Below, one piece after another: positions 1 to 6,641 of a stretch of 64,000 nucleotides of DNA. A program made the position numbers and the translations under genes. Position 1 is the first letter of the stretch. Each line of letters opens with the position of its first letter. The stretch is from IMG/VR virus record IMGVR_UViG_3300018962_000001, positions 124,001 to 188,000 of that record. One strand, given 5' to 3'. Origin of the DNA: a virus. The notes under the pieces are model-generated. The model did not search any database and was not told the origin of the DNA. It saw nothing but the letters and a program-made list of their open reading frames with translations.

Positions 1-105
1 TTCTACGAGGACGGCACCTGGCATCAGCAGCGCGGTCTGTCGGGAGTCAAACGGGACGTGGAACGGTCCTATCGTGGATGGACCGCTGCCGTTGAGTTAG
101 GGTGA
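1..105 (+). CDS. C-terminal end of an unidentified protein (partial)
   Basis: An open frame enters from the left edge and stops at TGA 103-105, giving 34 residues rich in Arg, Trp and Gly. The start lies outside the window. It is in the same orientation as the small genes that follow, and 59 bases separate it from the next start. There is too little sequence to name it. Confidence 0.5.
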   Translation, partial: FYEDGTWHQQRGLSGVKRDVERSYRGWTAAVELG

Positions 106-164
106 ATCCCTAGCAAGGATCTCATCCTCCTGGATCATGGATGTCGGGCGAAAGGAGTGCTCTG

Positions 165-362
165 ATGCGAATCTGGGGGATTGGTTGGCTGGGCCGTCCG
201 TCGTTCTGGGAGGGCATCGCCCGCATTGTCGATCTGGGGGGGACGCTGAGTGATCCCTTGCCCGATTCCGACTATCAGGGATGGAACGCAGATCAGGCGG
301 CTCTTGCCGAGGATTGGCGTGTCGTGCTGGATGATCTGCTGCGGTTCCCACCACACGAGTAA
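165..362 (+). CDS. small conserved phage-type hypothetical protein, 65 aa
   Basis: The start ATG at 165 is chosen because AAAGGAG (151-157) precedes it at good spacing; an earlier in-frame ATG at 141 lacks a site. The protein begins with a short hydrophobic, Trp-rich stretch (residues 1-14, containing PSFWEG) and is acidic after that. Small proteins opening with a similar WPSFWEG-like motif are, from memory, common in phages of GC-rich hosts; no function is known to me. Its stop region provides the ribosome-binding site of the next gene (AAGGAG at 361-366). Soluble or peripheral location is likely. Confidence 0.65.
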   Translation: MRIWGIGWLGRPSFWEGIARIVDLGGTLSDPLPDSDYQGWNADQAALAEDWRVVLDDLLRFPPHE

Positions 363-372
363 GGAGCGCTGG

Positions 373-612
373 ATGCCATTTCGGCCATCGCCACGTCGTC
401 TGGTCCGCTGGGGATCAGCCGGTGCAATGCACCGGCTCTATGAGTATCTCTTTGCGATCCCGTACCTGGGCATGGTCTGCCCGATCTGTGATGTGCCGAT
501 TGACGATCTCGACACGTTTAAACAGGCCCGGTTCGGCCATCCCGGCGATCTGGTGCATCGGGCCTGTTGGCCGATCTACCTTATACGCTACCCGAAGGAT
601 CATCCACGATGA
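373..612 (+). CDS. small zinc-binding hypothetical protein, 79 aa
   Basis: ATG at 373 follows AAGGAG (361-366) with a 6-base gap. The protein has an Arg-rich N-terminus (residues 1-13) and one CPIC pair near residue 36, with a further His-Arg-Ala-Cys segment near residue 66. Together these could make one zinc site (C..C..H..C). The stop overlaps the next start as ATGA, implying translational coupling. No family is recognised. The in-frame extension upstream to 250 is out of phase with any ribosome-binding site and was left out. Confidence 0.6.
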   Translation: MPFRPSPRRLVRWGSAGAMHRLYEYLFAIPYLGMVCPICDVPIDDLDTFKQARFGHPGDLVHRACWPIYLIRYPKDHPR

Positions 613-1016
613 CACCGATACGACGACTTACCTCGGCTGAGGAGCACCAGGAAGCGCTGGAACGCCTGGGCACACTTGTGGAATCTGATCCGCCCCGCGA
701 TAGCCCACTCGGCCAGGAAGCGTATCTCCTGGGGCTGGTAATCGAGGACTATGAACGCCAGGCGTTCCCGATGCGATTTCCCGATCCCATTGACGCCATT
801 CACTTTCGGATGGAGCAGCAGGGTCTAGGATTGGGCGATCTCGTTCCCATCCTCGGAACACGCGTTGTCGTTTATGAGGTAATGCACCGACAGCGTCGTC
901 TGACTCTCTCGATGATCCGCAAAATCCATGCGGCCCTCAAGATTCCAGCCGAGAGCTTAATCCAACCGTACTTCCTGACTGGAAAGGGTCCATACGATGA
1001 TGCGAGGATCACATGA
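609..1016 (+). CDS. HigA-like antitoxin/HTH regulator, 135 aa
   Basis: The start ATG 609 follows an AAGGA at 596-600 and overlaps the preceding stop. The C-terminal half matches the HigA antitoxin pattern: an ExYExxxxP-like segment, then P-DPI-AI-FRMEQQGLGLGDL, then a helix-turn-helix region ending in RRLTLSMIRKIHAALKIPAESLI. HigA family proteins bind DNA and usually neutralise a HigB mRNA interferase. No HigB-like toxin is visible next to it, so it may be an orphan antitoxin or a phage regulator. It sits in an operon with a DUF4031 gene through an ATGA overlap. Family assignment is firm by motif; the toxin-antitoxin role is not. Confidence 0.75.
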   Translation: MTPIRRLTSAEEHQEALERLGTLVESDPPRDSPLGQEAYLLGLVIEDYERQAFPMRFPDPIDAIHFRMEQQGLGLGDLVPILGTRVVVYEVMHRQRRLTLSMIRKIHAALKIPAESLIQPYFLTGKGPYDDARIT

Positions 1017-1324
1017 TCTATGTTGATGAACTCCGTCGCTACTTCCAAGCGCCCAAGCCAGGATCGGAGCGCTGGTTTGGCAATGGCAAAGAGTCCTGCC
1101 ACCTGACCGCAGACACCCCGGAGGAGCTGCATGCCTTTGCCCAGCGACTCGGCCTCCGGCGATCGTGCGCACAAAGTAGTGGCTATACCCTTCACTATGA
1201 TCTCATTCCGCAGAAGCGCGCACGCGCCGTCGCGCTTGGGGCCAGGGAAGTCACCGCACGCGAGCGTGCGCGGATGATCGCGGCGCAGATTGAAAAGGAT
1301 CGCCCTGATGTGTCCGGCGTGTGA
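1013..1324 (+). CDS. DUF4031 family protein, 103 aa
   Basis: The protein opens with MIYVDELRRYF and contains ADTPEELHAFAQRLGLRR (about residues 33-50) and an HYDL segment near residue 62. This is the DUF4031 signature seen in many phages and actinobacteria. The length matches the family (about 85-110). The biochemical role is unknown; conserved Asp and His residues suggest a metal-binding or nucleotide-handling fold, which is inference. It overlaps the upstream gene by 4 bases and the downstream start by 17 bases, so it is in a tightly coupled operon. Confidence 0.8.
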   Translation: MIYVDELRRYFQAPKPGSERWFGNGKESCHLTADTPEELHAFAQRLGLRRSCAQSSGYTLHYDLIPQKRARAVALGAREVTARERARMIAAQIEKDRPDVSGV

Positions 1325-1565
1325 GGGGCGGGGGGGATCGGAGGTTATCGCCTGTCCGGGCGCACGGCTCCTGTGGAAGTCCTGCGGGGCATGCGGGGGA
1401 CGCGGAACCATGACCGAGGCCGAGATCGCGGCGTATCACGAGCGGCAGGTGGTTGCGCGGGCCTTGCGCGAGGACCGGCGGCGGCGGCGGCGGACGATCG
1501 CCGAGGAAGCGGCGGCGCGCGGGATGGATCTGGTTGCCTATAGTCGGTTGGAACGGGGGTATTGA
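1308..1565 (+). CDS. DnaJ-type zinc-finger plus HTH-like protein, 85 aa
   Basis: ATG 1308 follows AAAAGGA at 8 bases. There are two DnaJ-like CxxCxGxG motifs (CPACEGRG at residues 2-9 and CGACGGRG at about 26-33). They are followed by a run of six Arg residues encoded by a pure CGG run, then a segment ending in LVAYSRLERG that resembles the recognition helix of Cro/C1-type HTH proteins. Zinc binding and nucleic-acid binding are therefore likely. It overlaps the upstream DUF4031 gene and joins the next gene by a TGATG overlap. I know of no named family with this domain pairing. Confidence 0.7.
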   Translation: MCPACEGRGGSEVIACPGARLLWKSCGACGGRGTMTEAEIAAYHERQVVARALREDRRRRRRTIAEEAAARGMDLVAYSRLERGY

Positions 1566-2362
1566 TGGAGGGTGGATCGAGTCTCCAGGAAATCCGCGCG
1601 GTGGATCTGTGGATGGCGGTGCAGTATTTGAGTTGGGAACCGCTGGGCGAGGATCGCTACGCCACGCCTGACGGGGAGCGGCGGGCAGATGACGCTCCCT
1701 ATCTCACGAGCAGCTGGGATTGGATGCTTCCACACCTCCCGCCCGGATGGTATGTATTCCGGGTTGAGCGCCTTGATCTGTGGAATGTCTGTGAGCGACG
1801 TTGGCCGTATGCGCCTGATCGGATCTGGGCACAACACTGGAATGGCCCTCTGGCGATTGGCCTTGCCCTCCAAGCGCATGCCCAGGGCCAGATCCATCAG
1901 ATCCCGCTTGATCCCAAGAACCCGTGGCTCTACATCGATGTCGATGGCGTGTTGAACGGTACCTATGAGGGATGGGTCCAACTCCGCCCAAATGCGATCG
2001 GCTTTCTTCGGTGGTGTACGGAGCATTTTAATTGTTTCTGGCTGACACGCTGGCCGAAATCTGAGCGTGATCGGCTGCTGCGGCTCTTATACGCGAGTGA
2101 TTTGATCCCAAAGATCCGAGAAACGCCCTATACCTCCTCAAAAGTTGATGCACTCGACTTAACGCAGGATTTCTACTGGATCGAGGATGGTATTCTGCCC
2201 GATGAACAGGCACGGTTAGACAGCCTGGGGAAAGGCGATCGGTATCTTGCGGTGCATGCCGAAGGCAAAGATGAGCTGGATCGTATTCAGGGCGAGCTTC
2301 GGAAGATTCTCGTCGATCGGATCAAAGAGCGGCTCCAGGACCGACACCGGAGGACGGAATGA
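1565..2362 (+). CDS. HAD-like phosphatase-domain protein, 265 aa
   Basis: The start ATG 1565 overlaps the upstream stop (TGATG). The C-terminal half holds a HAD motif I, YIDVDGVLN at about residues 123-131, with both catalytic Asp residues (D125 and D127) present. A motif II-like FWLTRW follows, with a later DFYWIEDG segment that could be motif IV. Such proteins hydrolyse phosphate esters, and phage examples include polynucleotide 3'-phosphatase-like enzymes. The N-terminal 110 residues are Trp-rich and unassigned, possibly a specificity module. Substrate unknown. Confidence 0.7.
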   Translation: MEGGSSLQEIRAVDLWMAVQYLSWEPLGEDRYATPDGERRADDAPYLTSSWDWMLPHLPPGWYVFRVERLDLWNVCERRWPYAPDRIWAQHWNGPLAIGLALQAHAQGQIHQIPLDPKNPWLYIDVDGVLNGTYEGWVQLRPNAIGFLRWCTEHFNCFWLTRWPKSERDRLLRLLYASDLIPKIRETPYTSSKVDALDLTQDFYWIEDGILPDEQARLDSLGKGDRYLAVHAEGKDELDRIQGELRKILVDRIKERLQDRHRRTE

Positions 2363-2874
2363 CAGACACAGCAAAACCTCGCCATGCCGCAGGAACAACG
2401 GTCGGTGTGGATCGATCCCAAGCGGAGATTAAAAAGCTCCTTCGGGATCATGGGGCAACCGGCATCGCGTTCGGCTGGCGCGCTGATCCTCCGGCGCATG
2501 TGGTGGCGTTTGAAATCGACGATCGCAAGATTCGCTTCGTGCTGACCCTCCCGACACACGAATCCTTTCGTGTGCAATACCGTGGAGCGGTGGCTGCGCG
2601 CGAACGGACGCCAGGGGAGATTCGGAAGGTGGCGGACCAGGAAGAACAACGCCTGTGGCGAAGCCTGGCCGCGACCATCAAGGCTCGTCTCATTGCAATC
2701 GCCGACCATATTGAAACGGTCGAACAAGCCTTTCATGCCTATCTGGTCATGGCGAACGGACAAACGCTGGGAGAATGGTCAGCCCCGCAAATTGCTGCGA
2801 TGTATGACTCCGGCGCGATGCCACCCATCCTACCCGGCCTGCCGGATGCTGCGCCGCCGCAGTTAACGGACTAG
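2359..2874 (+). CDS. conserved phage hypothetical protein, 171 aa
   Basis: Coupled by an ATGA overlap to the HAD-like gene. Residues 90-160 carry a segment ending in MANGQTLGEWSAPQIA and then MPPILPG. I recognise this from memory as a recurring, functionally uncharacterised phage protein family in which 'F..Y....G.T.GEW..P.I' is conserved. The N-terminal part has beta-strand character around a DDRKIRFVLTLP segment. It is probably soluble. It is the last gene of the left-hand operon, as an extended -10 promoter follows directly after its stop. Confidence 0.6.
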   Translation: MTDTAKPRHAAGTTVGVDRSQAEIKKLLRDHGATGIAFGWRADPPAHVVAFEIDDRKIRFVLTLPTHESFRVQYRGAVAARERTPGEIRKVADQEEQRLWRSLAATIKARLIAIADHIETVEQAFHAYLVMANGQTLGEWSAPQIAAMYDSGAMPPILPGLPDAAPPQLTD

Positions 2875-2887
2875 AATATGCTATACT
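2859..2887 (+). promoter_or_regulatory. extended -10 promoter for the DUF892 gene
   Basis: TATACT at 2882-2887 with an upstream TG at 2879-2880 makes an extended -10 element. The -35 at 17 bases (GCAGTT, 2859-2864) is poor, which is normal for extended -10 promoters. It lies between the stop at 2874 and the next gene at 3105. Confidence 0.5.
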
Positions 2888-2889
2888 AC

Positions 2890-3104
2890 CCGTGTCTTGG
2901 ATCGAGGGGCGTGGTTGACACGCAGGCGGAGTGGCCCGGACCCGGAGCGCGCAGCCGAGTTCGGTGACCCAGCAAGTCGTCACGGGTGACATCCGATAGT
3001 CGGAATCGAGAACCGCGGCTCGTTCTGACCCGATCCTCGCCACGTCCGCGTGGCGGAACGATCTTTGCAGATGCCCTTCTGACGACCAACAGGAGGGCGT
3101 TTGT
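2890..3104 (+). promoter_or_regulatory. long leader with several potential hairpins upstream of the DUF892 gene
   Basis: About 215 bases without a gene lie between the promoter and the start at 3105. Visible short inverted repeats include CCGA/TCGG pairs around 2954-2963 and 2994-3004, GTCAC/GTGAC around 2979-2990, and CGCCACG/CGTGGCG with loop TCCG around 3039-3056. The ribosome-binding site AGGAGG is at 3091-3096. The region could be a structured regulatory leader; I do not recognise a known riboswitch class. Confidence 0.4.
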
Positions 3105-3785
3105 ATGCCAGCGAAACAAGAGCGACGGAAATCTCCCCAACGCACGCCACGGAAGGGCCTGGATATGCAGGCCAAGTTCACCCTGGAAGTCCGGCGTGTG
3201 CTCGGAGCCGAACAGAGTGGCCTGGAAGCGTTGCGCCAATTCAGCCAGGAGGCGCAGAATCCCAGTTTACGGGCGACGCTCGATCATCATGCGACGGAAA
3301 CCGAGCAGCAGATCGAGCGGTTGGAGGAAGTCTTAACGCTGTTGGGTGGGGCCACCAAGCCGGAAAAAGATGCCGTGACGGAAGCGCTGCGCAAGGACAC
3401 GGACAAACTGCTGAAACGCCTGACCGATCCAGCCCTAATCGACTGTGCCGTGTCGGCGGCGGCGGTGCGTGGTGAGCATCTGGAGATTGCCGCGTATCGC
3501 GATCTGGTCCAGGCCGCCGCAACCTTCCATCCTCAGATTCTTCAGTTGCTTCAGGCCAATCTTCAGCAGGAGGAGATGGCGGCATCACTGCTCGAAAGTA
3601 ATGCGCCAGGGCTCCTCCAGGCGATTCCCGCTGAGCTGCGCGGACAGCCGGTGGCACAGCCGTCAGCGGGAGCGCCGTCACAGATCGTCACTGCCGTTCA
3701 AGAAGCGCAGGCTGTGAGCGGTACCGCGTCTGGTGATCCGATTGCCCAGCAGGCCATCGCGGATGCCGCGCAGCGTGCCCCGTAG
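3105..3785 (+). CDS. DUF892 (YciE/YciF-type) ferritin-like protein, 226 aa
   Basis: ATG 3105 follows AGGAGG at 9 bases. After a basic N-terminal extension (residues 1-20), the body shows the DUF892 pattern. It has a helix with HATETEQQIERLEEVLTLLG (about 64-83), a second with GEHLEIAAYRDL (about 122-133) and a third with LQANLQQEEMAASLL (about 148-162). The Glu and His residues in these helices are the metal-ligand positions of the ferritin-like fold. YciE/YciF proteins are associated with stress in bacteria, and their biochemical role is poorly known. The C-terminal 50 residues are Ala, Gln and Pro rich and likely disordered. A stress-type bacterial protein in a phage accessory region is unusual. 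Confidence 0.8.
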   Translation: MPAKQERRKSPQRTPRKGLDMQAKFTLEVRRVLGAEQSGLEALRQFSQEAQNPSLRATLDHHATETEQQIERLEEVLTLLGGATKPEKDAVTEALRKDTDKLLKRLTDPALIDCAVSAAAVRGEHLEIAAYRDLVQAAATFHPQILQLLQANLQQEEMAASLLESNAPGLLQAIPAELRGQPVAQPSAGAPSQIVTAVQEAQAVSGTASGDPIAQQAIADAAQRAP

Positions 3786-3826
3786 CGTGGCCGATCGTCT
3801 TAGCCCCCCGAAAAGGAAGTGCTGAA

Positions 3827-4072
3827 ATGTCCACAGCCGACGAAAAAGAGCAAGCTGCTACGAAAGGGAATGAAGCGTTCCCTGATGGAAAAGTCCAGGT
3901 CGATGCGACGGAGGTGGGTGGCGAACACCGATCGACGAATCAGGCTCCCACGGATGATTATGATCACCGCCCGGCCCAAACGCAGAGTGCGGGAACCGTA
4001 ACAACACCCGCGTCAACGCCCCAACCGCCGCAGCCCGCAACCGAGTCCGGGCCGGAAAGCGTCGGTACCTAA
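3827..4072 (+). CDS. small disordered hydrophilic protein, 81 aa
   Basis: ATG 3827 follows AAGGAAG at a good distance, 41 bases after the DUF892 gene, so the two are probably co-transcribed. Composition is dominated by Asp, Glu, Thr, Pro, Gly and Gln with no hydrophobic core, so it is expected to be disordered. Bacterial DUF892 genes often sit near small stress-response proteins, but no family resemblance is claimed here. The gene ends 6 bases before a TTGACA element. Confidence 0.55.
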   Translation: MSTADEKEQAATKGNEAFPDGKVQVDATEVGGEHRSTNQAPTDDYDHRPAQTQSAGTVTTPASTPQPPQPATESGPESVGT

Positions 4073-4078
4073 CAAGGC

Positions 4079-4108
4079 TTGACACCGGCTGGGCAATTCC
4101 AGTATACT
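4079..4108 (+). promoter_or_regulatory. sigma70-like promoter P1
   Basis: TTGACA at 4079-4084 and TATACT at 4103-4108 are separated by 18 bases. A strong terminator begins only about 40 bases after the -10, so this promoter would yield a very short RNA. Confidence 0.7.
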
Positions 4109-4114
4109 CATCCT

Positions 4115-4178
4115 ATCTTCCCCAGCCGGGCACCTGCTCCCTGGCCCCCGCCGAGTCGCGACTCGGCGGGACTTTTGT
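4115..4178 (+). ncRNA. candidate ~60-nt RNA between promoter P1 and its terminator
   Basis: Transcription from the promoter at 4079-4108 should begin near 4115 and meet the intrinsic terminator at 4147-4176. No start codon with a ribosome-binding site lies between, so the product would be a short untranslated RNA. The existence of the RNA is inferred only from the paired promoter and terminator. Confidence 0.35.
4147..4176 (+). terminator. intrinsic terminator
   Basis: A 24-base perfect palindrome (arms of 12, from CCCGCCGAGTCG to its complement, 4147-4170) is followed by ACTTTTG. The GC-rich stem and short T run fit a rho-independent terminator separating the left operon and P1 RNA from the next promoters. 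Confidence 0.75.
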
Positions 4179-4189
4179 ATGGTCATCCC

Positions 4190-4218
4190 TTGACAAGCGT
4201 ATGTATCTGCGCTATGAT
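4190..4218 (+). promoter_or_regulatory. sigma70-like promoter P2
   Basis: TTGACA at 4190-4195 and TATGAT at 4213-4218 have a 17-base spacer starting AGCG and ending TGCGC. The spacer ends resemble those of the right-hand promoters near 52.0, 56.1 and 58.8 kb. Confidence 0.75.
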
Positions 4219-4245
4219 GGAGCTAGATAGATTGATGGCGCTGTC

Positions 4246-4274
4246 TTGACAAGCGCTTAAGGATACGCTACACT
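4246..4274 (+). promoter_or_regulatory. sigma70-like promoter P3
   Basis: TTGACA at 4246-4251 and TACACT at 4269-4274 have a 17-base spacer starting AGCG and ending ATACGC. The start of the 71-residue gene at 4291 lies about 10 bases after the expected transcription start, so its leader is very short. Confidence 0.75.
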
Positions 4275-4290
4275 ATGCGAGGAATGGTCT

Positions 4291-4506
4291 ATGCCGGAGA
4301 CAAAATTTACCGAAACCCGCGCGTTAGAATGTGTGCTTGCGGATGACGATGAGGGCTTAGCGCAGATTCTTGACGGGATGACGGAAACGGAGTTGGCACA
4401 TCTCGCAAGTGCCTGCCGGTATCTTGGCACCGAGGCAATGGATGTGTGGGCGCGCAAGCGGAATACCGATCGCATCCAGGGCACGGTAGCACCAGCAGCA
4501 GATTAA
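4291..4506 (+). CDS. small acidic helical protein, 71 aa
   Basis: The start ATG 4291 is preceded only by a weak GAGG, and lies just after promoter P3. The protein is acidic and appears all-helical, with a DDDEGLAQILDGMTETELAHL segment in the middle (about residues 20-40). It is followed 2 bases later by a tRNA gene, so processing of the tRNA from the same transcript is likely. No family is recognised. Confidence 0.65.
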   Translation: MPETKFTETRALECVLADDDEGLAQILDGMTETELAHLASACRYLGTEAMDVWARKRNTDRIQGTVAPAAD

Positions 4507-4507
4507 T

Positions 4508-4585
4508 GGGATGGTAGTTCAGCCTGGTTAGAACACTGGCCTGTCACGCCAGAGGTCGTGGGTTCAAATCCCATCCATCTCGCCA
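4508..4585 (+). tRNA. tRNA-Asp (GTC)
   Basis: The acceptor stem GGGATGG pairs with CCATCTC (one G-T pair). The anticodon stem CTGGC/GCCAG encloses the loop CTGTCAC with anticodon GTC at 4543-4545. The T-arm has loop TTCAAAT. The 3' CCA is encoded. It probably shares the P2/P3 transcript. Confidence 0.9.
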
Positions 4586-4704
4586 CCCCAATTGCTGCCG
4601 GTCTGAGGGAGCCTTCGGGCGACATACCTCTGGATTGGGACCTACGGAGGCCTCCTGCCGTGGGCAGACAAGTGGAGGCAATACCTTAGTCGTGCGGAGG
4701 ATGT

Positions 4705-4887
4705 GTGAAAATTCTTGAGCGCGGTACACCGCCGTCCGAGCCGAGCTATGAGGTTCGCTGCAAGGCCTGTGGGAGTCTCATTTGCTTTCAAGAATCCGAG
4801 GCCAAAAAGACGGAGACTCAGTTCTATGGGACATCGATTGAGATCGCGTGTCCGGTGTGCCAGCAGACGATCACCATAACTCTGTAG
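4705..4887 (+). CDS. small two-Cys-pair zinc-ribbon-like protein, 60 aa
   Basis: A GTG start at 4705 follows GGAGG (697-700 of the same kilobase), while the ATG at 4701 is in another frame. The protein has two Cys pairs, CKAC at about residues 19-22 and CPVC at about 49-52, separated by a strand-rich stretch, which fits a small zinc ribbon. It lies between tRNA-Asp and tRNA-Arg and may be co-transcribed with them. No family is recognised. Confidence 0.6.
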   Translation: MKILERGTPPSEPSYEVRCKACGSLICFQESEAKKTETQFYGTSIEIACPVCQQTITITL

Positions 4888-4910
4888 AGGGAGGTCCGTG
4901 TCGGCACTAC

Positions 4911-4987
4911 GTCCATGTAGCTTAGTTGGATAGAGCATCAGTTTGCGGAACTGAAGGCCGGGGGTTCGACTCCCTCCGTGGACGCCA
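4911..4987 (+). tRNA. tRNA-Arg (GCG)
   Basis: The acceptor GTCCATG pairs with CGTGGAC with one T-G pair. The anticodon stem TCAGT/ACTGA encloses TTGCGGA, giving anticodon GCG at 4945-4947. The T-loop is TTCGACT and CCA is encoded. A GCG-anticodon Arg tRNA would read CGC directly, where most bacteria use a modified ACG tRNA. Confidence 0.85.
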
Positions 4988-4990
4988 TGA

Positions 4991-5065
4991 TCGGTCGCAG
5001 CTCGACGGTCGAGCAACACCCTGATACGGTGCAGGCTGCTGGTTCGAATCCAGCCGACCGAACCA
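4991..5065 (+). tRNA. tRNA-Ile (GAT)
   Basis: The acceptor TCGGTCG pairs with CGACCGA. The T-arm GCTGG/CCAGC has loop TTCGAAT, and CCA is encoded. The anticodon loop CTGATAC gives GAT at 5023-5025; the anticodon stem has one mismatch at its outer pair. The first pair is T-A, unusual for tRNA-Ile. It starts 3 bases after the tRNA-Arg. Confidence 0.75.
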
Positions 5066-5092
5066 AGACAATTCTTTTGTCTGCTACCTGGC

Positions 5093-5117
5093 CTGCCCAT
5101 CCTTTTCGGATGGGCAG
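5093..5117 (+). terminator. hairpin after the tRNA cluster
   Basis: A perfect 10-bp stem (CTGCCCATCC and its complement) closes the loop TTTTC. No T tract follows, so it may be a weak terminator or a processing or stability element between the tRNAs and the next gene. Confidence 0.5.
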
Positions 5118-5138
5118 CGCTAGTTAAAGGAGCGGAAT

Positions 5139-5828
5139 GTGGATCATCCAATCCTATTGTGCTTTCGCTGCAAGGATCGACGCGCCGATGCCGGTGAACG
5201 ATGGAAATGGCGATGGAGCGGATTTTCGCGGGGACCGTGTGCTGACTGTGGACACCGCTACGCAGAGCAATGGGACCCATGTCGACTCCTCGTGGTTGAG
5301 TTTGACAAGGATCTCCACCCGCTCCGAGCAACGGTGGAAACGATCCGGGAGCATGGCCCACATGAGGAGGAATTTGACTGTGCCTGGAGTCGCGCCGACC
5401 AGCGTATGTACTATCATGGTGTTGGTGGTGGTCCAGCCCACTTTGGAAGGGGGAAGACCCCGTATATCGTTGCTCAGTTGCTCTGTGGGCCAGGCTCTGT
5501 CGAATCGACCCCGGATACTCCTGCGGGGATGGGGTTCGCGCCGCATTTCGTCTGGGCAACTCCTGATGTGCGTTTGGACATCCAAAGCCGAACGTGTACG
5601 CGCCTTCCGACTCTGCCCGCTGGCTACGCCGAGATGGAGTTAATTGAGGCCTTTGAGCTTGATACGCGGACCGTGTACTGCCAGATGTGCCAGGATGAGT
5701 ATGCCGATGAGATCGGACGGACCTGTGATCACTTGATCTGGTGTGACCAATGCAGTGCCTGGTCGGGGACGGGAATGGTGCGCGAGGATAGTGGCTGTGA
5801 GCATTATCCTGAAGCGGTGGAATCCTGA
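5139..5828 (+). CDS. multi-zinc-finger hypothetical protein, 229 aa
   Basis: A GTG start at 5139 follows AAAGGAG (5126-5132). A 168-residue frame from ATG 5137 overlaps it, but only the GTG frame carries ordered Cys pairs. They are CFRC (residues 8-11), CADC (about 34-37), CQMC (about 181-184) and CDHLIWCDQC near the C-terminus, which is the basis for choosing this frame. Several zinc sites and a central part without motifs suggest a nucleic-acid or protein-binding role. The 3' end converges on and overlaps the membrane-protein gene on the other strand by 25 bases. Confidence 0.65.
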   Translation: MDHPILLCFRCKDRRADAGERWKWRWSGFSRGPCADCGHRYAEQWDPCRLLVVEFDKDLHPLRATVETIREHGPHEEEFDCAWSRADQRMYYHGVGGGPAHFGRGKTPYIVAQLLCGPGSVESTPDTPAGMGFAPHFVWATPDVRLDIQSRTCTRLPTLPAGYAEMELIEAFELDTRTVYCQMCQDEYADEIGRTCDHLIWCDQCSAWSGTGMVREDSGCEHYPEAVES

Positions 5829-6238
5829 CTCCAGGCCGCACGGGCCGCCGCCGCCGCCGCCGGGATCGCCGACCGCACGGCCCGGCAGTGCGTCTCCACC
5901 AGGGCTGCGCCGCCGAGAACCGCCAGATGCGCCACTTGATCGCCCCAGATCGCGACGTGGATCGACACCGGATTCGCGGGATCAGTGGTTTGTCGAATCC
6001 GTCGTCGCCACCACTGGAGCGGTACGCGGGTGTCGATCAGGAGATGCGTGAGACCGATCGCGATTGCTACCGGCCAGGAATACACCAGGCGCTGCGCGAT
6101 CGTATGCAGGCCGCTATGCACGTAGGCCGCAGGATGGCGAAGGTCGGTCTTGTTGGTGGCTTGCCATTCGTTCTGCATCATCCAATCGACGATCCAATGA
6201 ATCAGCGTGCCCCAGACAAGCTTCTCGGTTGCGCGCAT
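5804..6238 (-). CDS. DUF3307-like membrane protein, 144 aa
   Basis: The start at 6238 (MRATEKLVWG) is preceded by AAGGA on the - strand; the longer frame to 6325 has no site. Residues 9-30 carry HWIVDWMMQNEWQATNK, followed by a histidine-bearing helix, a membrane-like stretch VYSWPVAIAIGLTHLLID and a C-terminal hydrophobic Ala-rich run. This order fits DUF3307, a small inner-membrane family common in phages and bacteria. The six-Ala run near the end is encoded by a GCC repeat. It is the last gene of the long - strand transcription unit, a usual place for lysis or envelope proteins. Its role is unknown. Confidence 0.7.
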   Translation of the reverse strand: MRATEKLVWGTLIHWIVDWMMQNEWQATNKTDLRHPAAYVHSGLHTIAQRLVYSWPVAIAIGLTHLLIDTRVPLQWWRRRIRQTTDPANPVSIHVAIWGDQVAHLAVLGGAALVETHCRAVRSAIPAAAAAARAAWSQDSTASG

Positions 6239-6351
6239 GGCGGTGGTCCTTCCAAAACGAGGGGAGCGGTTCCCGACCACGCCCCCCAGCATAGTCGATT
6301 CCCACTCCCGCTTGTATCCTAGCACACCCGGTCATTCCCTGCAAGCATCAA

Positions 6352-6633
6352 TCAGGAGCGCGGTGCGATTCGTCGCAAGATCTCCAGATGCTGCATGTTG
6401 GTTTCCTTGATCCCGCGATACCGCCCAATCTCGTGATTGGCATTGGCAACCATCTGTTCGAGCTGGGTATCAATTTGCTGATTCTCCCATTCCAACCGCG
6501 CGATCATTTCTTCCACCGTTTGGGGATTCCCCGATGGTTCAGGCGATCCGCCAGTCGGTGGGGTATAGGGCGGTGGGTCCAGTCGTTGGGTTGGGCCAGT
6601 GGCCGCCTCTGATCCCGTGGGATTCTGAGTCAT
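6352..6633 (-). CDS. small coiled-coil protein, 93 aa
   Basis: The start at 6633 follows AGGAGG. Residues 1-38 are rich in Pro, Thr and Gly and look disordered; residues 38-88 form an amphipathic helix with coiled-coil character (ENQQIDTQLEQMVANANHEI). It lies just downstream of the S74 fibre gene and a 98-residue gene, so a tail-fibre accessory or assembly role is possible by position only. Confidence 0.6.
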   Translation of the reverse strand: MTQNPTGSEAATGPTQRLDPPPYTPPTGGSPEPSGNPQTVEEMIARLEWENQQIDTQLEQMVANANHEIGRYRGIKETNMQHLEILRRIAPRS

Positions 6634-6641
6634 GGGTCCTC

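Noticed and set aside
4586-4704. Possible further tRNA or tRNA-like RNA after tRNA-Asp
   Set aside because: No T-arm or matching acceptor stem could be found; the stretch only holds weak pairings before the zinc-ribbon gene.
5137-5643. 168-residue frame starting at ATG 5137
   Set aside because: It shares the ribosome-binding site with the GTG frame at 5139, but lacks the ordered zinc-binding Cys pairs and ends early, so the GTG frame was chosen.
4642-5841. 399-residue - strand open frame covering the tRNAs
   Set aside because: It runs across three tRNA genes and a coding gene on the other strand; its residues include the typical translation of tRNA T-arms.
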